Part shown: one piece after another, positions 58,101-64,000 of the stretch
How positions within the stretch are numbered: position 1 is the first letter of the stretch
Layout: each line of letters starts with the position of its first letter
NCBI GenBank assembly: GCA_964019335.1
Contig: OZ025682.1
Coordinates: 1 to 64,000, forward strand
Direction of reading: 5' to 3'
Length of the DNA stretch: 64,000 bases
Origin: Diplonema japonicum
Lineage: Eukaryota > Euglenozoa > Diplonemea > Diplonemida > Diplonemidae
Made by a program: the position numbers and the translations under genes
The notes under the pieces: generated by a model
Told to the model about the DNA's origin: nothing
Seen by the model: only the letters and a program-made list of their open reading frames with translations
Databases searched by the model: none

Positions 58101-61100
58101 CGACCTCGTGACGGATCCCTTGACCGGGACGGTTTCGAGGACGCCGCTCCTCCGCTCCGGAACGGCGGTGGAGTACGTGGTGCAGGTGGCGACGACGGAC
58201 GGCGTGGCGATCCGATCCGGGTCCTACCCCGTAGACGTGATGAGGTGTCCGCGTGCGACGACGTGGACGAACGGGCTCGAATGCCCCACGTCCGTGCAGG
58301 TGGGGCCCGACGTCTCACCCGGGGACTTCGTGATCCAGAATGTGAACGGCGACTGCTCGATGATGAACGGTCCGGCCTACGGGTGGTACGCGAACGGGTT
58401 GAGGCAGTTCACCGTGTCCGGGGTTGCGAAGTTCAACATCCAGTACCGCTCAGCCTGCCCCACAGGGGAGTTCGGGTGCGGGATCCGCTTCGTGGCGAAC
58501 GCCAATATCAACGGTGCAGCGACGACACTGTCCAGCGCAGCGCAGTGGCTGAACATAGACACCCACCCGCCGCTCTCCGTCGCCATCAACGGGCAGGAGG
58601 TGAACCCGACGGTGGCGCCCGCGGTCTCCACCTGCAAAACCTCGAAGGAACCGAACTGCTACCTGAAGGAGTGCCTCCACATGAAGCCGTGCGTGCTCAC
58701 CTTCCAGGCGAGGTGGCAAGGGCCGAGCGAATTCTCCCCGAACGGGACCATCAACCTCCTCTACTCCGAGCAGGACTACGTGGGCTACAACGCGGCGAAC
58801 GTACCCGCCGAGGTGAACACGGTGCTGGGGAGCACCTTCGGGACCCCTCCGGTCTTCAGCCAGGTGCCGTGGGCCCTCGGGGGCACCTACACCCACACCT
58901 TCACCCCGAACCTGAAGACGGGCTCCTCTGCCACCGTCTACCTGAACCTCACCTTCGGGGAAAACTCGGTGACCGACTGGACGCGCTTCGTGGTGAAGGT
59001 GATCAAGCCTGTACCGAAATCGGTGGCGCTCCGCATGGTGGAGCCGACGGATGTGATGTCGGGCTACACCTCGACGAGGTCTCCGGCTCCAGCCTTCATC
59101 CCGCGTGCCCCCGCCGACACCGCAACCGGGGTAAGCCTGCAGGCGATGGTGGGGTCGTACCTGGAGGCCCTCGTCCCCTACAAACTGACCTACGAACCGA
59201 TGGACGCGAGCGGGATGAAGGTTCCGATGGTGAGCGGGGCGCTGACCGGCTGGACCGTGACCGCGAAGGTTGACGAGTCGTCGAACAGCAAGGTTCTCGG
59301 AGCCGCCCCTTCTGGGACCGCCTTGATCACGGAGCCAAAGACGCTCCTCTCGCAGGCGCTGTCCGCGGCTGCGGACGGGACGACCTTCGCCCTCAGCTTC
59401 CGGGTGTACGTTGTAGACGGGATGTGCTCCCGCTTCATCACGACGAAGGAAGGGTGCACCCTCACCTTCTCCTTCGCCCACGCCACGGAGACCACGATCA
59501 CGACGAGCCTGCGCACCCCTGTGCGAGTCCCGGCGAGCACCATCGAGGTCTCCATCGTGGGGACCGGGTCCGCATCGGGGGAGGCGACGGTGAGGAACGG
59601 GCTCGTGGTGGAGGCGCGCCCGGGAACCTGGGTCGTGTCCCCCCAAAACGTCGACACCTTCGTGTACGACGAGTTCCACCACGGCGACATCTTCGCGCTG
59701 CTGAACTCCCCGTCTCCCACCAACGGGGCGACGAACAGGGACCACCTGAAGATGGAGGACGACAAGTCGACAGGGGCGATGAGGGCGAAGACGTGTGCGT
59801 ATGAGGAAGGCAACGAGTGCAAGGTCTCAAAGTACAGGACGCAGGTCCTGTCCACGTCTGGGTGGGGGGCGACGTGGACGATGCGTCCGGACAAGCCGTG
59901 CAAGAGCTGCGAGTTCACCTTCCACTCCACGCTGGGTGCGGGGCCCGAGTCGTACGAGACGACGAGGACGGGAAGCGGGAGGGGCTGGAAGACCCTGACC
60001 TGGACCGCGGAGACGATCGAGCTGGTGTGCGCTGTGGGGGGGAGCACCGCTGCAGCGGGGACCGCAACCGTGGTCTACTTCACCTCGGGGGCTACAGCCT
60101 CCGCCACCTTCGGTGTGACCGTGACCGCGGCGGCGACCGGGACGACGAGCAGCGCCTACTACCCGAAGTGGTGGGTCTTCACCGACACGACATCTGATGT
60201 CGCCGCCTCGTCGGGGGCGTACTCCCTGAACCAGGCGGGGGCAACCGGGACCGTACTGTCCGCAAAGATGGAGCGCGGGGTGGCGGTGTTCGAGAACCTC
60301 AGCTTCACGGGAGACTCCGCCCCCACGGAGGGGACCCCCGTCACGATGACCACCACCTTCCACTCGGTGGGACTGCAGTACGCCGGGACGGAGCCCGGGT
60401 CCATCCCGACGGGGACGACCGCCTACAACTGCAAGGTCCTCGTGGACCTCACCTACCTGGCACCGACGGCCGCGGTGTCCTACCTGGAGCTGACGCAGGT
60501 TGACGGGGCAACGGGTCTGTGCGGAACCGGGGTGACGGCGTCGAAGTGCACCGACTGGAGCACAACGGTAGACAGCCTCACCACAGGGCTGACCTTCCAC
60601 GTCGCGGTGAAGAAGGCGTCGAGCGGGGTGGTGTCTGCGGACGCAACGATTCAGAACGCCACGATCGTACCGCTCGGCGGGTACAGCACGAGCCCGAAGG
60701 GGGTCGCCCCCTCGTGGACGGCAACGGACGCGACGACTTGGACGAGCGCGGACATCAAGCTCGACTCGAACTACAACACCGCTGGAACCCTGTTCACGGA
60801 CGGAACCTACTCGTACACCTACGGGACGATGGATGTGCTCGCGGTGAGGAGCATTCCCTCGGGGGCGACGAATGCCTCCCTCGCGGACGGTGTCGGGTCG
60901 ATCAAGATCAGCTACGGGCAGACTGGTGCGACCTCGGTGGACAAGTCCCCCGCGAGGGCGGCCATCTTCCAGATCTGCAACGCTGCGTGGGACGGGTCGG
61001 CGGAGGTGACAGGTTCTCTGTGCACGCAGATCAGGCTTTGGGTGCTCCCTTCGGCGACGGTGACGAACCAGCTGGTGATCACGTCGGAGTCGTCGAGCGG

Positions 61101-64000
61101 GGCGAAGGTGCGCGGGACGGGGTCCAGCTGCGGAAACTCCCCAGACCTGGTGATGGCAAAGGCCTTCGCCTACTATTCTGCGGCCGGGGTGACGTCGACA
61201 TCGACCCTGCGCTACTTCGTGTACGACTCCGACATTGAGTACGGCCTCGCGGTGAAGACGGGATCGCAGGTGCTGGTGATGAGCGGGTCGACCTCGGAGG
61301 ACACGACCCTTTACGTGAAGAACTCTCTGTACCTCCAAAGCGACAAGCTCAGGCACACGCTGACCCAAACGGGGGGGCTGGAGGTTACCTTCTCCTTCTA
61401 CGGGAGGGACGTGCTGTCGACGGCGACGGCGCTCAGCATCTCGGCCAAGGTGGGGTCAACGTCGTTGAGCTCGGTGTCGACCTCTGCGACCTACACGTGG
61501 AAGGAGCCGACGGAGACGTTCGCGGTGTGGGACCTAAACACAGCGGTCACGATGGACACGGAGTGCCCGTCGAAGAGGCGCCTGCAGTCAACGATGCACA
61601 ACTACAGAACGTACGGTGCTGGTGCACCCGCCATGGGGTGGGGGTACGAGCAGGCGGCGGCGGTGGGGCAGCCCTTCCCGATCGAGACTGTGGTGAAAAC
61701 GACGACCGGGTCGAGGGCGTGGTCCTTCACCACGGGGACGATGGTGAAGCTGAGCAAGCGCAGCTGGTCCGGGTGCAACGACGGTGGAGACCTCTCGGTG
61801 TACGAGCTGAAGGGATCGTCGGCGTCGGAGACCGTGTCGACGAGGGAGGGGACCCTGAGCACGAGCTGGGTGTCGACGAGTACGCCGATGGTGTCGACGG
61901 ACAGAGGGGCCGCGATAGCCTGGCCCGTCTTCAGTGCGGAGTGCCAGGCCTGTACCCTGCAGCTGGACCTGTGCTACACCGGAAAGACCACAGCGGCGAC
62001 GTGCAGCGAAGGCCTGGGGGTGGGGTCGAGCGACCCTTCGGATTCGATGCCGATCTTCTCCGACAGGACGAAGGTGACGAAACCCTTCAGCGTGAAGAAG
62101 CCGGTGGTGGACATGGTCGAGATCTACTCACAGTCGACCCCCACAGCGGAGAAAGAGTACGGGAAGGAGGCCATCTACGTTGGGGAGATGTTCTCTGCGG
62201 AGGTGCAGAACGTGCAGGTCTTCGGCGCCCACGACAAGAAGTGGTCTCTGAACGAACAGGCTGGGTCGTCGGCGTGGATGAGGACGATGAGCGTGAGGAG
62301 CGTGTGGAAGCCTGCAAGCGGTCACGCGACGTCCAGCGTCGAGATGCGCTACGGGAACGGAGGCTTCATGCTGGACGGGGCGGCGAGGGCGTCGGTGGCG
62401 ACAGGGTGCTCCGCGGCGGTGACAACTGTCGAGTTCGAGTCTGCGTCGGTGATGCCCGCGTCGCTGAGCGGGGCGGCGAGCGGCTCGCTCTCCTTCTTCT
62501 TCGCGCGCCCTTGCCAGAGCTGCGAGGTGTGGCTGGATTACACGCTGACGCCGCCGACCGGGATGAGCGGGATGGGGTTGGAGGGGAGAGGCCACAAGGG
62601 AAGCTTCCCCTTGAGGATGTACTCGATGGTGTCGTCTGGGCTGGAACAGCTTCCCGCAGTTGGGCAGCCCCTCGTCTACATGGTGAAGACCTGCGGGTCC
62701 AGCTGGCTCCTCGGGTCCGTTCCGCCCGTCGCTGTGAGGAGGAGGAAGGCCTTCTCCGTGACAGCCCTGAGGGTGGACGCGCACAACATCCCCTCGTGGG
62801 ACAGCAAGTCGACTGCGGCCCTCTCCCTGAGCACGAACAGCGGGAACGGCGGGGGTGGAAAGGCGGCCCTGACCTCGCCTTCGTCGGAGTCGTCGGACTC
62901 TGCGGTGATGGCGCAGGAGGGGAGCGCAACCGCAAGGCTCTTCCTGACGAGGGCGTGCTACCACTGCGTCCTCAACTTCGCGGGCATACGCCACCACTTC
63001 ACGGTCTTGACGGACCCGAAACAGATCATCGCAATTCCGACCTTCTCCTCGAAGGACAAGACGCAGTGGCTGACGAACGTGGGGGACGTGGGTCAGTGGA
63101 TTTACGAGATCTACGCCGCGGACGAGCTCGGAGACAGGTCCTACGTGGTCGGGGGCCCCACCCCCTTCGCCTTCCAGCCCATGTACTCCACTTACAACAC
63201 CGGCGGCGGCTCGAGGGTAGGGAAGGCGCTGTCGCTCTCGGCCCCGGCTGCGGCCGCCTCGCCCTCCGTCACCCTCACGGATGCAACGCTCTCGCTGTCC
63301 ACCCTGACGGCGGGGACGCCGACCACGTACAAGGTGACGAACGGGTCGGTTGTGCACAACGGGATCCCCATCCCGTCCGTTGGGAAGGAGCTCGGGGAGG
63401 TAGGAACGGCGACGGTAGAGCTGAGCGGAGACGTCCCCGCTGTCGATTTCCCGTTGCAGTTCACGATGGACGGGGCGAGCGGGGCGGCCGCCACCTTCTG
63501 GGGGGAGAAGAAGACGCCGATGGTGGACTGGTCTCCCGTCGCGGACAGGATGGCGGTGGACGACCCAGCGAGCAACAGCGCGCAGAGCCCGCAGTGTCTG
63601 GCAACCGGGATGACGGGGACCGGGGACTGCCACTTCAAGGTGTATGCGATCGCGCGCTCTCCGGCGGCGACCTCCGCCACCACCACCTGGTACAAGTCGG
63701 TCTCGAACGTGGCCGGAAACGTGACGGCAACGGTGACCTGCGCGGCGTGCGCGACCGCCGAGATCATGCCCCCGACAGGGATCCCCTTCTGGAGGGGCGA
63801 GGCTAGCTTCAAACTGAAGGTGCTCACGCTCACGGGAACAGCGGCCTGCTCGTGCGACGTCACCGTGACACCGCCGGCGGCCCTCACGAACGCTACCGCG
63901 CAGACCTTCACGGTGTCCGCGACCCCGGCAACGGTGTTGACCTCCGAGGTGTGGAACTGGGGGGCGTCGGCGACGGTGATGGCGGCGAACGGCGCGGCGA
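52156..64000 (+). CDS. Giant surface protein, copy 2, 5' part, cut by window end
   Basis: A second copy of the preceding gene at a constant offset of 16,277 bp, open from the ATG at 52156 to the window end (corresponding to 47,723 in copy 1). It covers the signal peptide, the Ser/Thr-rich repeats, all nine (Y/F)xxC units and the five C-x2-C units seen in copy 1. Wherever I compared them, bases and translations in both strands are identical. The upstream flank is unrelated beyond 77 bp. An in-frame stop at 52015-52017 with no intervening ATG fixes 52156 as the start. Its 3' exons lie outside the window. This is either a very recent tandem duplicate or an assembly artefact. Confidence 0.85.
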   Translation, partial: MKTGMKGTEVLLAVCGVGWLLVGQGAEAVTATQTISLTQPTVSTSLTDSVTVTEPTGTDSLSMTQSMTVPTGTDSVTMSVPTGTGTFSVSESETHSDSVSVSLFTGSQTMSLFTGSESATISLPTGSQTVSLFTGTETSTFSLPTGTASSTISLPTGTVSATGSSTYTVGTGSGSTTLTGTKSIFTGTVSYSLNTGTASTTMTVPTGTASASVTMSLPTRTSTISLPTGTSTTTMTLPTGTSTASATISLPTGTQSMSHTISKSLSATFSLPALNNYTMNVEPSSFVEGQEIRVQLKTILDGLVTNSSTNRLQHDKKLFNVTDLGSLQVRMYTWSSTYASNCELYKGTTPLAERNEFGMTQSARYEGLVYVQSAHVTFPAPSSAMKFVICFKHRLPQYDFHIPSIPDQMNNVWQVFSTADGEYVFQAAESLAWYRLSDPTVGQYAIIQLLSQEPGWNFTYAPSGCLSDTAKCGWGDNLKIVPKGMPCTYEYQSFDHAYLGSLFVGTDGSWIGGGLDALKEGATAGGVGAFGTQFANPLVDTWTSWGTYFPANDENYQGTSVVTAPSGGETSHAYAYVRLPQTVGSYDICFSSRQQRISWKGENTTIDSVPMWRKLFRCTSAAACAANDASTHFSTVAEEVGWSMFDLTANTWGEIVFDDSGKGQLSNKAATSTVIVSSPMATADYPQVQTSTANYWAPSGGDYFRIVPSSQFTETTTTPRVHPFTSGVRLGSFPSVGCWSRAYDVATSSASSSSRGGQGGFVDDGAMYPIGSRDLTGDPTLASPTSDAGGQAATYATLYVPGELETWYVCYRRTCTFSGATCAQNSGMRVLPFHYTGTGSSPTKWRHLEGNYPYTHLLAPGRYNETLVVSAAAAAEGAAAVVGDNGYPPLATWYMNDTRTGTWGPLVVERVSSTQNKAMLDSRAWDFVRVWNPEDTVSKTVGSTLRLVPYNRPCDYPGFTGAWYQGAKNEDGGMVECNSASAEARDAKDPAWNCMGSASNQNSVANMAFYVAVPEIANYRVCHRLGPWNWREINPSSYREAWNDATNPMPKETLKRGGWVQPALWFTPTTSALSHLSLQVVEDRSQFEALFIVSDTEGSLAAKGRRKCSGGCESSGDVLRLVPYGSSCDVNPTQWDPLLADTHLSLYCEKQGSGATTTSGLYYDSSAVTPCALAKPTKEMCGGTTCSSTNAMLSLLVQKTPDFYDDIVPHDHVYFGSSKLAATVTVPTYNSVSAAKNFYTICYKQMGASNWAIFNNTWEVKKAPAMTMSPLARSQNLVGGEFKKFVMTLTDMMLPVNAAGTGAHVGFYAKLVPELPHQDNNNCLNQPGSTEGEAYAAATSKAMFIAGGANNSMYFYLTVPQKPGKYVLCVQLRKTAEDSMSWWRPGGSTSYDYDVLDNGIRWYVEAGAQPTNNGLSAVKLVRCTPMDAGCSFASNQETFNTDANGDSAKVIATTSPCSTGSSSMSAWGTSTHIGVEGGGAMGVKNLGPADGPTDVAEMRVTLPGTTNDAQVQYKVCVRTLLNHANIGTIGVARWVEVSQAMGMSNQVRITDGSSKSAFYTAKGLMKSWTLDAALYPAKSLFTGPAADAVGFAGASTRYVSNPSTASSSTAPTVATGFKFNSYANLVTSQKSGNLFKLVKVGGPGTRYPEGATWGQPSGWSMAAAADCMGPAVAAASNTGTCTDPDGSSDTTDGSAVCPQLIDVATATTTTQIEAVFHIPLVPGKYLVCYKVVHSSITTENPWLWLPSATNSDYGLYSHPTFLEVEVASAKSNITAFDLRSMPSTSGDGSQVSVSSWCAQPPQASDEGVPCSTQNNGGFTTDLVTIVNDTQICPAPTVAPGGGASSSGQPGPRWFELIRTTNVSAGVSVTWSATADAFALPPVSYPSLSGQYKLCVYKAGEAQTGYFQDGAGEYVTKQGVVYQLYNRGSADNGGGSGFWRDSTGVGAPAQLLVTSNLQYNSSIRFMEYAANLETLYGASVVAADLVTDPLTGTVSRTPLLRSGTAVEYVVQVATTDGVAIRSGSYPVDVMRCPRATTWTNGLECPTSVQVGPDVSPGDFVIQNVNGDCSMMNGPAYGWYANGLRQFTVSGVAKFNIQYRSACPTGEFGCGIRFVANANINGAATTLSSAAQWLNIDTHPPLSVAINGQEVNPTVAPAVSTCKTSKEPNCYLKECLHMKPCVLTFQARWQGPSEFSPNGTINLLYSEQDYVGYNAANVPAEVNTVLGSTFGTPPVFSQVPWALGGTYTHTFTPNLKTGSSATVYLNLTFGENSVTDWTRFVVKVIKPVPKSVALRMVEPTDVMSGYTSTRSPAPAFIPRAPADTATGVSLQAMVGSYLEALVPYKLTYEPMDASGMKVPMVSGALTGWTVTAKVDESSNSKVLGAAPSGTALITEPKTLLSQALSAAADGTTFALSFRVYVVDGMCSRFITTKEGCTLTFSFAHATETTITTSLRTPVRVPASTIEVSIVGTGSASGEATVRNGLVVEARPGTWVVSPQNVDTFVYDEFHHGDIFALLNSPSPTNGATNRDHLKMEDDKSTGAMRAKTCAYEEGNECKVSKYRTQVLSTSGWGATWTMRPDKPCKSCEFTFHSTLGAGPESYETTRTGSGRGWKTLTWTAETIELVCAVGGSTAAAGTATVVYFTSGATASATFGVTVTAAATGTTSSAYYPKWWVFTDTTSDVAASSGAYSLNQAGATGTVLSAKMERGVAVFENLSFTGDSAPTEGTPVTMTTTFHSVGLQYAGTEPGSIPTGTTAYNCKVLVDLTYLAPTAAVSYLELTQVDGATGLCGTGVTASKCTDWSTTVDSLTTGLTFHVAVKKASSGVVSADATIQNATIVPLGGYSTSPKGVAPSWTATDATTWTSADIKLDSNYNTAGTLFTDGTYSYTYGTMDVLAVRSIPSGATNASLADGVGSIKISYGQTGATSVDKSPARAAIFQICNAAWDGSAEVTGSLCTQIRLWVLPSATVTNQLVITSESSSGAKVRGTGSSCGNSPDLVMAKAFAYYSAAGVTSTSTLRYFVYDSDIEYGLAVKTGSQVLVMSGSTSEDTTLYVKNSLYLQSDKLRHTLTQTGGLEVTFSFYGRDVLSTATALSISAKVGSTSLSSVSTSATYTWKEPTETFAVWDLNTAVTMDTECPSKRRLQSTMHNYRTYGAGAPAMGWGYEQAAAVGQPFPIETVVKTTTGSRAWSFTTGTMVKLSKRSWSGCNDGGDLSVYELKGSSASETVSTREGTLSTSWVSTSTPMVSTDRGAAIAWPVFSAECQACTLQLDLCYTGKTTAATCSEGLGVGSSDPSDSMPIFSDRTKVTKPFSVKKPVVDMVEIYSQSTPTAEKEYGKEAIYVGEMFSAEVQNVQVFGAHDKKWSLNEQAGSSAWMRTMSVRSVWKPASGHATSSVEMRYGNGGFMLDGAARASVATGCSAAVTTVEFESASVMPASLSGAASGSLSFFFARPCQSCEVWLDYTLTPPTGMSGMGLEGRGHKGSFPLRMYSMVSSGLEQLPAVGQPLVYMVKTCGSSWLLGSVPPVAVRRRKAFSVTALRVDAHNIPSWDSKSTAALSLSTNSGNGGGGKAALTSPSSESSDSAVMAQEGSATARLFLTRACYHCVLNFAGIRHHFTVLTDPKQIIAIPTFSSKDKTQWLTNVGDVGQWIYEIYAADELGDRSYVVGGPTPFAFQPMYSTYNTGGGSRVGKALSLSAPAAAASPSVTLTDATLSLSTLTAGTPTTYKVTNGSVVHNGIPIPSVGKELGEVGTATVELSGDVPAVDFPLQFTMDGASGAAATFWGEKKTPMVDWSPVADRMAVDDPASNSAQSPQCLATGMTGTGDCHFKVYAIARSPAATSATTTWYKSVSNVAGNVTATVTCAACATAEIMPPTGIPFWRGEASFKLKVLTLTGTAACSCDVTVTPPAALTNATAQTFTVSATPATVLTSEVWNWGASATVMAANGAA

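Overview
The window reads as nuclear DNA of a microbial eukaryote. Evidence: spliceosomal introns in most genes, eukaryote-only genes (cytosolic ribosomal proteins eL19 and eS19, COP9 signalosome subunit 3, a doublecortin domain), a hAT transposase and a non-LTR retrotransposon. TAA, TAG and TGA all serve as stops, so the standard code applies. I could not assign a lineage. Nearly all introns are very short (31-61 nt) and begin GTAT, usually GTATG. Only two are longer (143 and 165 nt).

Layout. 1-11.3 kb is a repeat and transposon zone. It holds an 8-bp GGGTTTGC array, a 5'-truncated, frameshifted non-LTR retrotransposon with a restriction-like endonuclease on the minus strand, a hAT transposase remnant on the minus strand, and then 4.5 kb of dispersed, inverted and palindromic repeats with a tRNA-like promoter relic. 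From 11.36 kb to the window end there are 17 gene models, all on the plus strand: a uL22m-like organellar ribosomal protein, a coiled-coil protein, a membrane-anchored SH3-like protein, an alpha-helical protein, an SH3-like/Tudor-like/PDZ protein, eL19, arsenite methyltransferase, CSN3, a tandem pair of membrane-anchored 2OG-Fe(II) oxygenase-like proteins, a metallo-beta-lactamase/doublecortin fusion, a 2H phosphoesterase, a tandem pair of eS19 genes, a large type II membrane protein, and two copies of a giant (about 4,890 aa) secreted surface protein, the second cut by the window end.

Themes. (1) Three tandem duplications lie within 40 kb, each with signs of very recent copying or gene conversion. 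The eS19 exons differ by two silent bases while intron 1 differs almost completely. The oxygenase pair is a mosaic of identical and diverged blocks. The giant gene pair looks identical over all 11.9 kb visible. (2) One-strand gene order, short intergenic gaps and acceptor-like CTAAC...CAG motifs just before many start codons suggest a directional gene cluster, possibly with trans-splicing; that is inference. (3) The giant protein has a signal peptide, a Ser/Thr-rich repeat stretch, two series of Cys-motif repeats, a Pro/Thr stalk and a C-terminal hydrophobic tail, which fits a GPI-anchored cell-surface glycoprotein. (4) The minus-strand retrotransposon frame stays open for about 3 kb, through a long unrecognised extension and into the 8-bp array, off the window edge.
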